Assembly: GCA_964023275.1 (NCBI GenBank)
Contig: OZ029921.1
Location: 18,202,204-18,266,203 of the forward strand
DNA from: Norana najaformis
Lineage: Eukaryota; Annelida; Clitellata; Crassiclitellata; Hormogastridae
Direction of reading: 5' to 3'
DNA: 64,000 nt
Shown here: piece by piece, positions 34,701 through 63,620 of the stretch
Position numbering within the stretch: position 1 is the stretch's first letter
Layout: the number at the start of each line of letters is the position of its first letter
The notes under the pieces: model-generated
Told to the model about the DNA's origin: nothing
Seen by the model: the letters and a program-made list of their open reading frames with translations, nothing else
The model's database searches: none
Translations under genes and position numbers: made by a program

Positions 34701-35350
34701 TTTAAGCTCAGAGTAATAGTAAGGTTGCGTAGTAATCTTGCAGGTAGGCCTATATTTTACTAACTTTGGGGCCCAAAGAAATTTGTGCGGGAGGGGCATA
34801 ACATTAAAACAGGACACGTCGTCCTGACCTAATTGTTACGGTCAAGGCCATCCGTCAACTCAATAAATGTTACAAATTCTCGCCAGATGTCGCCATGATA
34901 TGATAAGAGGCGTGTCAGAGATACTCGTCAGATGTCGTCACAGGTCAACTTCCGGCCTCACGAGGTGTCGCTAAAGATCATTTTTCTTGAACATTCTAAG
35001 ACATTCTGGCACTTTCCCGAACGCGCTAACAGACAACAGACGTCAGCGGGCTATAGAATTCCATAGCTATAGAATGACTAGTTCAGAGACTATCAAGCTA
35101 TAGAAATGAATGAATTCAATAGGCTTCAATAGCTTCTGGAAACACCTAGAAGACACTCGAATCGGCCTGCATGACTAAGCCTATATAACATTGACACAGA
35201 AGACTTTGATTCAGATTGCCAATCAAAAAGACAAGCAATCCTGCAAAAATCGGATAATAATTTCAATCAGCCAACCAAACCACTTTGGGTAAATAACTCC
35301 GGTTTAAATCGGCTTCGAGTCTACTTGCTATCTGTCGTCGGTCTTTTCTT
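34701..35350. other. unassigned intergenic DNA
   Basis: No recognisable gene. TAGGCCTA occurs at 34744. Short repeats of TAGAATTCCATAGCTATAG type lie near 35050-35110. Confidence 0.4.
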
Positions 35351-35385
35351 TAAATAAACAAATAAATAAATAAATAAATAAATAG
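35351..35385. repeat. (AAAT)n microsatellite
   Basis: Seven or so TAAA units. Confidence 0.95.
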
Positions 35386-36259
35386 AGAAGACTGAAGACA
35401 GATTGCAAGCAGATTTGAATCCGATTGTAACCGGAGTTACGAAGAGACAATTTGGATGAGAATGCAACAGTAGACGGCAGTAGAGTTAGATGATCATACC
35501 TTATTACTAGAACATGATTGGTTGTAACGTTGACTATTGTTTCGCTGCATTCGCCAGACGGAGCCACAACATTCGACGGAGTTGTGGGATGCACAGCTTG
35601 GAGCAATTAATATGCTGACAGATGGTGTACCATCTTAGGCTAGTGACTAGCCCCCATATATCAAAGATCCCACCGTTTTGACATGGATATAACGCATGTA
35701 AATAATGTAAGCCACTGAAGGAGTGTGCTGAGCGCTTTCAAAAGTGTTATGTCATCCAGGAGCGTCTATTCGCTCTAGGGCCAATGATACATCCTCCCTC
35801 GTTTCGCCGCCACCCCCCACACGCCATTTTGGAAGCAGTGCCACGACTTCGGGTAAAGCAGTAATAGTGAAACGGTGAATATGCAAATCATAATACGCGA
35901 AAACGATACTCTATATCTAGACTTGACAACAATAGTCCCCATTTCTACAGTCGACCCAAACGATTATGGATCGAACAAGTTTAAATATTGTTAGCCTTCA
36001 TCCACCTGAACGAGAGCATAACAAAATTTCTTTAAATGCTGGGCAACCTGTTAGGCTATGCGATAAAGAAAGCTGAGAAGGTCACAACAATAGCTGCTCT
36101 GGCAACAACGACGACGACGACGACGTCTGCACAGTGCTGTTGAGAGGTAAAAGGTGCTACACAAATGTTTAGATGCATTCATGTCTGTCTGTGTGTGTAA
36201 TGACATTCAAGGTTGGGTATCGTAAGTTAATGGTTCTTTCAAGACAAACCTTTCCAACA
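35386..36259. other. unassigned intergenic DNA
   Basis: No gene seen. (ACG)n at 36109-36126. Confidence 0.4.
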
Positions 36260-36700
36260 ATTTAAGTCCTGAGAGGGTCGACTTGGAAGAAATGAGGCGA
36301 AAAGTTATTTCGAAAAGAGAATTGTCGAAAATCATCGAACAAAGGGAAGCAGAATCTGGTTCGATATGAGAACCGTTCCTGCTGAAGACACAAAAATTGA
36401 CCAGAAATCAAATGATCGACACGAATTTGTCATTTAGAACAGAAAATCGTTGAAAATAATCGAACAGAGAAAGGCACAGAGAAAGGCACAAAGTTCGGGG
36501 AAGAACTGTTCGTCTTGAATGATCGACACGAATTTGTCATTTCGAAAATCGTTGAAAATCACCGAACTGAAAGAAGCAGAATCAAAGTTCGATGAAAGAA
36601 CTGTTCCTCATCCTCTTGAAGACACAAATCGACCATGAATCCGATGATCAAAACGAATTTGTCATTTCGAATAGAAACAATGATGAGACAGAAGTCCGAA
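36260..36700. repeat. degenerate long tandem repeat (period about 107-124 bp)
   Basis: ACGAATTTGTCATTT recurs near 36420, 36528 and 36652. Each time it is preceded by AAGACACAAA or GAATGATCGA and followed by a diverged GAAAATCGTTGAAAATCA, CGAAC and GAAGAACTGTTC order. Copies are diverged and differ in length. Confidence 0.75.
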
Positions 36701-37187
36701 ATTAAACGTAAGAATTGTTTAATTTTATGGTATAATTGATCAACAATTTAAATACTAATCGGTCGAAAGATTTAAAAATCTAATAAAATTTTGAAACTTT
36801 TCTAGCGCCGTATGTTATATACAATACAGAAGTCATCAATCGATTGCCAGCACATTCAAAAACAGCACATTCCAAAGCACGTTCCTTTTGAACCATTCGA
36901 GATCTCGAAGACTCCGTGAGACTTCAAGAAGCTTAATTAGCCTTTATTTGTATTCTACAAACAGGTCATAGTAAGTAAGTAAGTAATGCATTTGTTAAAC
37001 ACGCCCTATGTCCATCGACTAAACGAGGAATCGTAGGCGTGGGTGAGTCACAGCGGTCAGACAACATAAGCAAGATGTACTACTGCGTTGTTTTAATTTA
37101 TCCAAGTTTCGAATCAGCAACATGAAAAATTCGACAGGAAACTCTAATTCCAAATTACAAGAGAGTTTAGCCTAGTAAGTGTGTATG
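36701..37187. other. unassigned intergenic DNA
   Basis: AT-rich, with a short (GTAA)n run at 36971-36987. Confidence 0.4.
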
Positions 37188-37500
37188 ATATGCACTAGGA
37201 TTGACTTTGGCAATGCTGCCTAGATTGGACTTTCTGCAATTAACACCTCCAAGCTTCAGTCTATGCTGTCTTAACGCTGCTGCACACCTTATCGATGGTC
37301 TTCCAAAGTCTGCCCACATATCTACTTTTATTCGTGACTCACTTCATTGGCTTCCTGTCAGTCAACGCATCCAGTTTAAGATTCTTATCCTTATGCGCAA
37401 CTGCCTTCAAGGTTCTGCTCCGTCCTACTTAACTTTTTTTATTCCGGTTTCCTCGTTGCCTGCCCATGCCTCCCTTCGCTCAGCTACCCGTGGCCTCTTG
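37188..37500 (+). mobile_element. 5'-truncated LINE, left part (host of the Gypsy insertion)
   Basis: LINE C-terminal motifs in plus frames: CTRIDFGNAA, NAAAHLIDGLPKSAHI, DSLHWLPVSQRIQFKI, PVSSLPAHASLRSATRGLL. The reading stops at TCTTG (37496-37500) where the Gypsy LTR begins, and resumes at 40227. Confidence 0.88.
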
Positions 37501-37624
37501 TGTAATATTTGAAGAGCTTTTAATCAAATCACAACAGTGCGGTCACGCCCCCCAAGTCCGTATTACATATGGCTGCCTTTCTTCCGACGACCACATATAT
37601 GTCCCAAGATACCACAATACCACA
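37501..37624 (+). repeat. 5' LTR of the Gypsy element
   Basis: 124 bp, begins TGTAATATTTGAAGAGC and ends CAATACCACA. Differs from the 3' LTR at several positions, including the length of a C run (CGCCCCCC). Confidence 0.88.
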
Positions 37625-38039
37625 TCCTCCCCCATAGTTCCAAAATCACCCTCGAGTTCCAAAAATCACCCTACCCCCACGTAATTTTCTAACAGTTAAT
37701 AACTAATGTGAAGGTTGGGGTAGACTGCCCCTCCCTTCCAACAATAACTAATTCTCGCAGTCATTATTCTGGCCTGGAAGTACACACAAAATCCTTGAGA
37801 TAGTCAGAAGGTTTCCTCAGCCTCTGAAAACGGCGTCCTACGTTCACCACGGGCTCTCCATGTGGTTGACTATCTGTGAGTGACGTAGTCTCCTGTGACG
37901 CAGAGAGCCTCTCAGGACGATGCCCCAGTGCAGAAGACACCCCACACTCTGATTCCCTTGGAGGGCCTCTTCCTGGGGGGTGTGGGCAGCGATTCTTCCT
38001 GAGGGTGTGTCGACAGAGATTTCCTCCGTTGCTCCTCTG
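37625..38039. other. Gypsy interior between 5' LTR and inverted pol end
   Basis: No PBS-like sequence after the LTR. The repeated phrase AAAATCACCCT occurs at 37650 and 37669. It probably includes the 3' non-coding end of the inverted pol segment. Confidence 0.4.
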
Positions 38040-38376
38040 TTACGCCATCCCAGCCTTCCCAGTTCCCGGTAGGTCTTCCTGCCCTTTAGACCACCTTCTC
38101 CGGATGTGATCCAGATGCCTTCTCATGAGTGGCCCTGTCTGAGGCTGTACTGTATAGGAAACTGGCCCCGTAAGTCCGGTGATTTCACCTGGTGTCCAGG
38201 CGCTTCCTGAGTCCACACGGGTGCTAAAATTTCGAGTCCAAACTTTATCTCCTACTTGAAAATCCCTGGCTTGACAATGCCGATCGTGTAGGGCTTTTTG
38301 TGCGACCTGCCTTTGTTGAACACGAGAAGCCACGTTAGGTCGTAATCCATCGAATCTGGCCCGAAAGGCCAGATTC
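38040..38376 (-). pseudogene. inverted C-terminal end of Gypsy pol (after the integrase core)
   Basis: The minus-strand frame ends at a stop at 38040-38042. Motifs LRPNVASRVQQRQVAQKALH, DRHCQARDFQVGDKVWTRNF, GEITGLTGPVSYTV and MRRHLDHIRRR are the downstream region of Gypsy integrase. In an intact element this would follow the integrase core on the same strand. Here it is upstream of reverse transcriptase and reversed. The junction is a perfect hairpin (38352-38376). Confidence 0.85.
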
Positions 38377-40100
38377 ATGAGTAACTTGGATATGAGCCAT
38401 GCCTATCAACAATTGCTTTTGGAGGAAGAGACCCGGAAATTTTCAACTATCAACACACACAGTATTGTCGATTACCTTTTGGGGTAAAGTCAGCTCCTGG
38501 AATTTTTCAGAGAGCTCTAGAGAACGTGTTAAGAGGAATCCCTTTTGTAGTGGTGCGACTGGATGACATCTTGTTGTCTGGAAAATCGGATGAGGAGCAC
38601 CTTGAGAATTTACGGGAAGTGTTGCGTCGTTTATCTGAGGCGGGACTGCGACTGAAACGATCTAAGTGCTCTTTCTTCGCCTGAGAGGTGGTCTACTGCG
38701 GCCGCGTGGTGACCGTCGAGGGTACTCGTCCATCGCCCGAAAAATTGCGAGCCATCGTGGAAGCTAGAGCGCCGCAGAACTCCACGGAGGTGCGGGCATT
38801 TTTGGGTATGTTGAATTTTTACAACGCCGATCTTCCGCATTTAGCCACCATACTGGAACCCATGCACCAACTCTTGCGGAAAAACGTTGGCTGGCAGTGG
38901 GGTACAGCCGCGCAGATGGCTTTCGAACACGCTAAAACACTATTGACAAGTTCTACTTTCCTCGCACATTACGATGAACAGAAAGACTTAATCTTAGCGT
39001 GCGACTCGTCCCCATATGGAGTTGGGGCAGTACTTTCACACGTTCTGGCCGACGGCAGGGAGAAACCGATAGCCTTCGCTTCGAGGACTTTGAATTCGGC
39101 GGAGAAAAATTATTCGCAACTAGATAAGGAAGGTTTAGCTTTGCTGTTTGGGGTAAAGAAGTTTCACCAGTTTGTCTATGGTAGAAAATTTCTTCTGTCT
39201 ACAGACCACAAACCATTGCTGGGTTGGTTTGGCGAAGGGAAAGCGGTACCCCACATGGCTTCCGCCAGACTTATTCGGTGGATCTTGACATTATCAAAGT
39301 TCAAAGAAGGACGCTATAACGCTAACGCAGATTATCTGAGTCGCTTACCGTTGGAGGAGACCACACCCCATAGCGCGGTTCCGGGGGAGGTGATTCAGAC
39401 GCTGGATTTGGTCAATCGCATAGTGGACGCAGCGGCGATCAGGAGTCAGACTCTTAAGGATCCTGTTTACAGTCAGGTACTGGGTTACTGCAGGCGAGGG
39501 TGGCCAGAGGACTGTCCGTCTGAAAAGCTGCGGCCATTTTTCCAGGTGAGGGAGGAACTCAGTCTTCAGGATGGATGTGTACTGCGAGGCTCCCGCATTG
39601 TGGTGCCCATTAAAAGCCAAGCGTTATTGTTGGAGGAGTTGCATGAAATGCATCCAGGAGTCTGCCGAATGAAGGCTTTGGCTCGCAATTATGTGTGGTG
39701 GCCCGGCCTGGACCGGGAGATCGAGGACTTGGTGAGGCAGTGTTCGGCTTGCCAGATTCATCGACACACACCCGCTAAGGCTCCGCTTCATCCGTGGGAA
39801 TACCCGTCGCGACCTTGGGTGCGGCTACATCTAGACTATGCGGGACCCTTCTTGGGAAAGATGTTTCTAATTATAGTCGACGCCTATAGTAAATGGGTCG
39901 AAATACGCATACAATCCTCGGCGACCTCTGCCGCTACTATCGAGAGTTTGGTGCAGACGTTTGCCACTCATGGTCTGCCAGAACAAATTGTGCCAGACAA
40001 TGGCTCCTGTTTCACTAGCGAGGAGTTTCGCACGTTTCTCCGCAAGAACAGCATCCAACAGACACTAGTAGCTCCTTTTCATCCCATCCTCGTCGCCAAT
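38377..40100 (+). pseudogene. Gypsy pol remnant: partial reverse transcriptase, RNase H, integrase
   Basis: Starts inside reverse transcriptase (LDMSHAYQQL) and is frameshifted near 38455. It continues RLPFGVKSAPGIFQRALENV and VVRLDDILLSG, where D-D is kept but the residue usually Tyr or Phe two before it is Arg. A TGA stop lies at 38682, then the frame is open to 40100. RNase H shows ILACDSSPYGVGAVLSHV, FASRTLNSAEKNYSQLDKE and STDHKPLL. Integrase has its HHCC zinc region (LHEMHPGV ... CSACQ) and the first two catalytic aspartates (LDYAGPF, PDNGSCF). The reading ends at APFHP just before the third catalytic residue (Glu), where it meets the 3' LTR. Confidence 0.92.
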
Positions 40101-40226
40101 GTAATATTTGAAGAGCTTTTAATCAAATCACAACACTACGGTCACGCCCCCCCCCAAGTCCGTGTTACATATGGGTGCCATTCCTCCTCCGACCACATAT
40201 ATGTCCCAAGATACCACAATACCACA
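40101..40226 (+). repeat. 3' LTR of the Gypsy element
   Basis: 126 bp, direct copy of 37501-37624, followed by the duplicated target TCTTG at 40227-40231. Confidence 0.88.
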
Positions 40227-40456
40227 TCTTGGTAGTCCCTCGCGTCGGCACTACGACTGCTCAGTCCATGAGCTTTGCCTTTGTTGGCCCTTCCAGCTGG
40301 AACTCCCTTCCTTTTGACCCGCGGCTTCAGTTACTTAGTCTCTCTCCTACCCAGTCTTGCAAACGCCTGAAATCCTTTTTGTTTGTTCAAGTCGGGAGCG
40401 CCACTGTTTCCTAAGTGGCGCTTTATAAATGTTCGTTTACAATTACAATTACAATA
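40227..40456 (+). mobile_element. LINE, right part after the Gypsy insertion, with complete 3' end
   Basis: The LINE reading resumes (LVVPRVGTTTAQSM, FAFVGPSSWNSLPF, SCKRLKSFLF). Its 3' untranslated region has the stem GAGCGCCACT...AGTGGCGCT at about 40396-40423, TTTATAAATG, and the tail (TTACAA)n at 40436-40455. Removing one TCTTG and the Gypsy element restores a continuous LINE alignment. Confidence 0.88.
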
Positions 40457-40626
40457 TGTGCAAGTCTAATGTATTATTTAATTATTATACGGACTTTCTT
40501 AAATTTTCTGACTGCAGATACGCATCCTTGGTGACGAAGAATCTTCCGAGATGAGTTGCGAATACCATGGTGCCTCGCTGTCTCTGTCTATGTTTGTGTT
40601 TGTGTGTTAGTCGTAGAATACCAGAG

Positions 40627-40771
40627 GCCTCTGGCGTGGCGTAAAACCCCGTAAGCCAAGTTGTAGATTTTGTGTAAGTCGTAGGAACCCATGGGGCCTC
40701 TGGCGCGGCGTAAAACCCCGTAAGCTCCTGGGGTCTTTTGGGTCACTGGCGCGGCGTAAAACCCCGTAAAC
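40627..40771. repeat. three spaced copies of a 29-bp motif
   Basis: CTGGCG[CT]GGCGTAAAACC followed by CCGTAA occurs at 40631, 40700 and 40746. Spacers share AGTCGTAG and TTTAGTGT/TTTTGTGT, so these are diverged tandem units of uneven length. Confidence 0.85.
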
Positions 40772-41067
40772 CTTAGTCGTAGATTTAGTGTCGCGTTTTT
40801 GTTGTCTTGTGCCCGGGGGAGACTCGAAGAAGGAGAAAGGAGGGACGAAAGGCGAAGTCTCGGGAAACGAAGGCAAGAGCTGGAAGACTGCCAACGAACA
40901 GCAGCAACAAATTAATTCTGACAATATGTTACACTGTATTAATTTGAATAGGCCTACAACTTGATTGTTAATATTAACGTTTTAAAGAAACTTTTCAATA
41001 TATAGACTCTTGAATAAATTAAAAATGTATACTTACTGAAACAATCAACGAGTTAATTATTATATAG
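40772..41067. other. unassigned intergenic DNA
   Basis: No gene seen. TAGGCCTA at about 40949. Confidence 0.35.
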
Positions 41068-41432
41068 TCTAGTTGCCCCACCGCTTTGGAATAAACTTCC
41101 CCCAGAATTGCGACAGTTTTCTGACCCATCATACAAACTCATCGATGCTCCACCGCTTGCAATTTCTGCTTCGGCCTTTCACTCAAAACTCAAAACATTC
41201 CTCTATCACAGATCGTACTCTGACACCCCTTCTTCCTCTTATCTCTCTCCTCTCAAACCCCAAACACCCCCCGTAGCTGCCACGCTGTCTCTCCGTCTGA
41301 CTTTTGGATCTTGACCAGGAACCGGACCCTTTTGCCTATCGATTTTGTTTTGACTGAGCGTCTGTGAATAAGCTGGTCTCCGCGGCGCGGCTTTCGTTGG
41401 GCGCTGTAGAAATCTCGGGATTACGATTACGA
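41068..41432 (+). mobile_element. 3' end of a second LINE subfamily with (ATTACG)n tail
   Basis: The plus frame carries a LINE ORF2 C-terminus (VAPPLWNKLPPELRQFSD, then SAFHSKLKTFLYHRSY) and a stop at about 41312. The 3' untranslated region has GAGCGTCTG...GGGCGCTGTAGAAAT and ends in ATTACGATTACG. The protein and tail differ from the ATTACA LINEs, so this is a separate subfamily shared with 34511-34700. Confidence 0.82.
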
Positions 41433-41814
41433 TAAGGCACATTAGAGTGATTAGACTGATGAGTTTTGATTGCATGTGGACATACATTTTTAATTGCGAA
41501 AACAGACAAAACAGTACTAGTAAGCTGTACACCATGATTGTTGCCTAATTCCTTTTATAAGAACAACAAGAATCTTACAAATTATGTTCGATTCCGTTGT
41601 CGCCTTTCACAATGATTTGCGAATTTCACACGGTATTAATCAAAACATCTAATTAGGCCTAACAGACGCTTAAGTTGCCCGAACACTTTCATTTATGAAT
41701 GCATACCATTTATGTCATTCCTTAACTCCAGAAACATGTCAGGTTCCGAGGGATTAGGCCTAAAATGGCAGAAAATAATACTGTTATTGTTATTGTTACT
41801 GTTATTATTATTTA
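41433..41814. other. unassigned intergenic DNA
   Basis: Two TAGGCCTA palindromes (about 41652 and 41755). No gene. Confidence 0.35.
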
Positions 41815-41855
41815 TCATCCTCGTCCTCGTCCTCCTCCTCCTCCTCCTCCTCCTC
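41815..41855. repeat. (CTC)n microsatellite
   Basis: About ten CTC units after GTC/CTC mixtures. Confidence 0.93.
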
Positions 41856-43914
41856 CGAGTGTGGGACTGCCTACGTTGACACTAATAAATAAAGTAACCT
41901 ACGCGAAACGTAGACCTACGCAGATTTATAATTTTTTGAGTGTGTTTAAGAAACAAGCGTAGCATACAGGCCTAACAGTTAAGGCGTAACAGCAATAACA
42001 ATTAGAGACATCTGTCAGGCCCATAAGTTTGCACACGATAATTACAGAAGTATGAATGTGAAAGGTAAAGATGTTAAGCTTGCAGAGCGAGCCATAGCAG
42101 CGCTACATAACTTTGATTACGCGGCGCAGTCGGTGGGCGTCGTAGCGCAATGAATAATAATGGCCGCAAGTTGTCGTTTACTTCAGATGACTTCTAGTTC
42201 TAGTATTTCCTCATAAACTATTCGGAAACGCTTCGACTGACTGGAAACACTCAGTTATTCACTTGGGATCGCTGGAGTTGATCCATTCCACGAATGTCAC
42301 TGTCAGAACTTTATACCAAAGTAAGCGAAATTGAAGATTTTGTTTCGAGTTGACGTTTCGCCAAGCGTTTGTTGTGTACCTATATGTAAATTTTTTGATG
42401 AGTTTACCACCCAAAATTCCTTATTAGTTATCTGTTTTCTTTGGCTGATTGTTCTTGGTTGTTTACTTATTGTTAGAGTGTTTAAGACGCGTGTAGATCT
42501 TTGTAAATGAGTTTTGACATGCTCTTCGACCAGTCTGCACACCTGTTATCCAGGTAGGCAACGCAATCATCGTTAAGAAGCCGTTGAACCACGAAGTCTT
42601 ATCGTGCCAAATACGGTATAAAGAAGTTGCTTTTCACAGGTGTCAATGAGCAGTTTTTCGCTGGTTTTGGACAATGGCAAAACGATTCAATGGAAAGTTC
42701 AGTAAAGATTCGCAATGATATCGTGAATGGAGTAATCAGCTGTTGAGTAGTACAAGGGACAAAATAAGGTGACATCTTTGTCCCACAGAAACGGATTTAT
42801 ACTTTTAGATTTTTACTCTAATGTTGGCAGTTGTACTGTCTAGATCTTATTAAATATCTGATTCCAGTACTTGACAGACTGACCTGCATTGTATGTAGAA
42901 CTAATTGTTAGCTCTGTCCTCTAATTATTGATAATGTTGAGTATGATACTAGTTGAACATCCACTCTGCTTTACTGGCTTAGGTTGATATTGCATAGGTT
43001 ATGGGATATTGACCTAAACTTTGCTGTTGAAGAAAGAGTAATTCTTTATGCTATTTTATGAACTTAGAACTTGTCTTTTGTATGAGTTATTTTAAGTCAT
43101 TATGAGACTAGAAATTTCTCAAGATTTGGGAAAAATTGATGAGCCTCGTGTATTATGTGGTTGATCAGTGAATGGGACAAACTCCATGTTGATTTTTGCT
43201 GACTTCACCAACCAAGATTATTTTCAAATTTCTCTGTAAACAGGTTAATTGCTGATGGGTGATGGGTGGTGTGACTTGCTCAAACTACTAAAAAATTGTG
43301 TAGTGAACTGTATTGCAGTTGCATGTTAAAATCAAGATTTTGTTTGTGACAGATTCTATTTCTTACTCTCACAGTTTCTATTTCTTACACAGAGTTATTG
43401 AAATGACTAAGTTAAGGCTTAGTTAAAGGTTTCTGGGTCTCAGTACCCAAGGTATGCATTTGGACAACTGTATTCACAAAGGGACATGCTTTGCATTCCT
43501 CACGTTTAAATGTTGTTGGCTGGTAGTGTCAATTACCAGGCTGCCCTTCCTATGTCTGAATGTACTGGATTTTGGCAAAGTGCCCACTTAGTTGATGAAT
43601 AGTTTTAAACATTTGGCAAAGTCTGCAGTAGTTTGTGAAAATTTAATTGGCATTTATTTTCATAATTTGTGATGATTTAAGGTGCTTTGTGTCTTGTTTT
43701 GTTTTTTTACTGTTTTTCCTTGCCGTTTTATCTTTCAGTTCTTCGCTTAGATTATCCAAATGTGTATTTATTTGAGATCTTTTAAAATTATTTGTTTTGA
43801 GGTCTAATGGAGCATAATCATTCTAGAACATATATTTTATTGAACTCAATGGACTATAAATTGACCTTCTCTGAGAACATGAAGAGTGCATGTCCTTCTA
43901 ATGAGGGATGCTAG
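41856..43914 (+). other. presumed 5' region or first intron of myosin V
   Basis: No coding exon could be identified. 42060-42200 is locally more GC-rich (GCGGCGCAGTCGGTGGGCGT) and contains an ATG (ATGGCCGCAAGTTGTCG), making it a possible promoter or 5' exon area. From about 42.6 kb the base composition resembles the myosin introns. The TAGGCCTA palindrome is absent from here on. Confidence 0.35.
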
Positions 43915-44035
43915 ATACACTTTTCACCAACAGTTAAAAACTGTTCTTTTTCACCAGAACTTGGCTGGGAGCGCCTCTGGGTATATTACTTAAAGGGATG
44001 CTATATAAGTGTTCTGAGTGAATGAATGAAACATG
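43915..44035 (+). mobile_element. LINE 3'-end fragment
   Basis: A short ORF2 end (QLKTVLFHQNL) is followed by GGGAGCGCCTCTGGG and GCTATATAAGTG. It finishes in (GAAT)n. Orientation is the same as the myosin gene. Confidence 0.65.
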
Positions 44036-44049
44036 CTTTTACCACTTTT

Positions 44050-44650
44050 GTCAGATCCAGGCAATACACCATTCACTCAAGCCACCACACCCCTGATTCA
44101 GGCATTTATATGTACCAGGCTTGATTATGGTAATGCTCTCCGAGATGGTCTAACTGTTTGTCCTCCGTGTTAATCAACTGCAGTCTGTATTAAAAACTGC
44201 GTTCGGTTGATTGGTGGGCTATATACAGGTTTGGGCATGTATTCAGCTTCATGCTGGCGGAATTGCACTGGTTACTGCAAAAACGTATAGAGTTTAAGAT
44301 CTCAATGCCTATGTGCAATTGTCTTGCTTGCTGTGCTCCATTTTATTTTAGAGTGCTATGTGTCTTGGTCTCATCCACACCTGGCCACAGATCCCTTTGC
44401 TCTGCTGTGCAAAGTAACCTAATTGTCCTACCAGCCAAACTTCAACTGTCCAGCATTGAAGCTTTGCTGCAATTGGTCTGTCTTTCGTGGAATTGGTTGC
44501 TTAGTAACCTATGACACGAATTCCTTGACTTTTCTATGCCACTTTTTTATCATGTGAAACTTGTTCTGTTTAATTGTGGTCTTGCATTGTCCAGTTGGGA
44601 GCCCCTCTGAAGAGTACCTGTTAAAGCGGTTCATGAGTACGATTATGAAT
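44050..44650 (+). mobile_element. 5'-truncated LINE fragment
   Basis: Decayed ORF2 end: FGHVFSFMLAELHWLLQKRI, FKISMPMCNCLACCAPFYF and LCVLVSSTPGHRSLCSAV, with stops upstream. The 3' untranslated region keeps GGGAGCCCCTCTGAAGAGT and a single GTACGATTATG where the hexamer tail should be. It lies just upstream of the first recognised myosin V exon. Confidence 0.75.
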
Positions 44651-44795
44651 GTATATATGTTCTTTCCAATTCAGTTCAATATATACATTAATATATATAC
44701 TGTAATGATATTTCAAATAAGTTTATTATGGTGACATGTGTATTCAACAGTAATGATTTTTCTTATAATTTTATGATTATTTCTGGAACTGATAG

Positions 44796-63620
<18,825 letters not shown>

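Larger units (their letters stand above)
37501..40226 (+). mobile_element. Ty3/Gypsy LTR retrotransposon, rearranged and internally deleted
   Basis: The element is bounded by near-identical direct repeats (LTRs of 124 and 126 bp, starting TGTAATATTTG and ending ATACCACA) and by a perfect 5-bp target duplication TCTTG (37496-37500 and 40227-40231). Inside, the end of pol lies inverted on the minus strand (to 38375), and a plus-strand block runs from mid reverse transcriptase into integrase. gag, protease and the first part of reverse transcriptase are absent. No primer binding site or polypurine tract is obvious next to the LTRs. It cannot move by itself. Confidence 0.9.
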
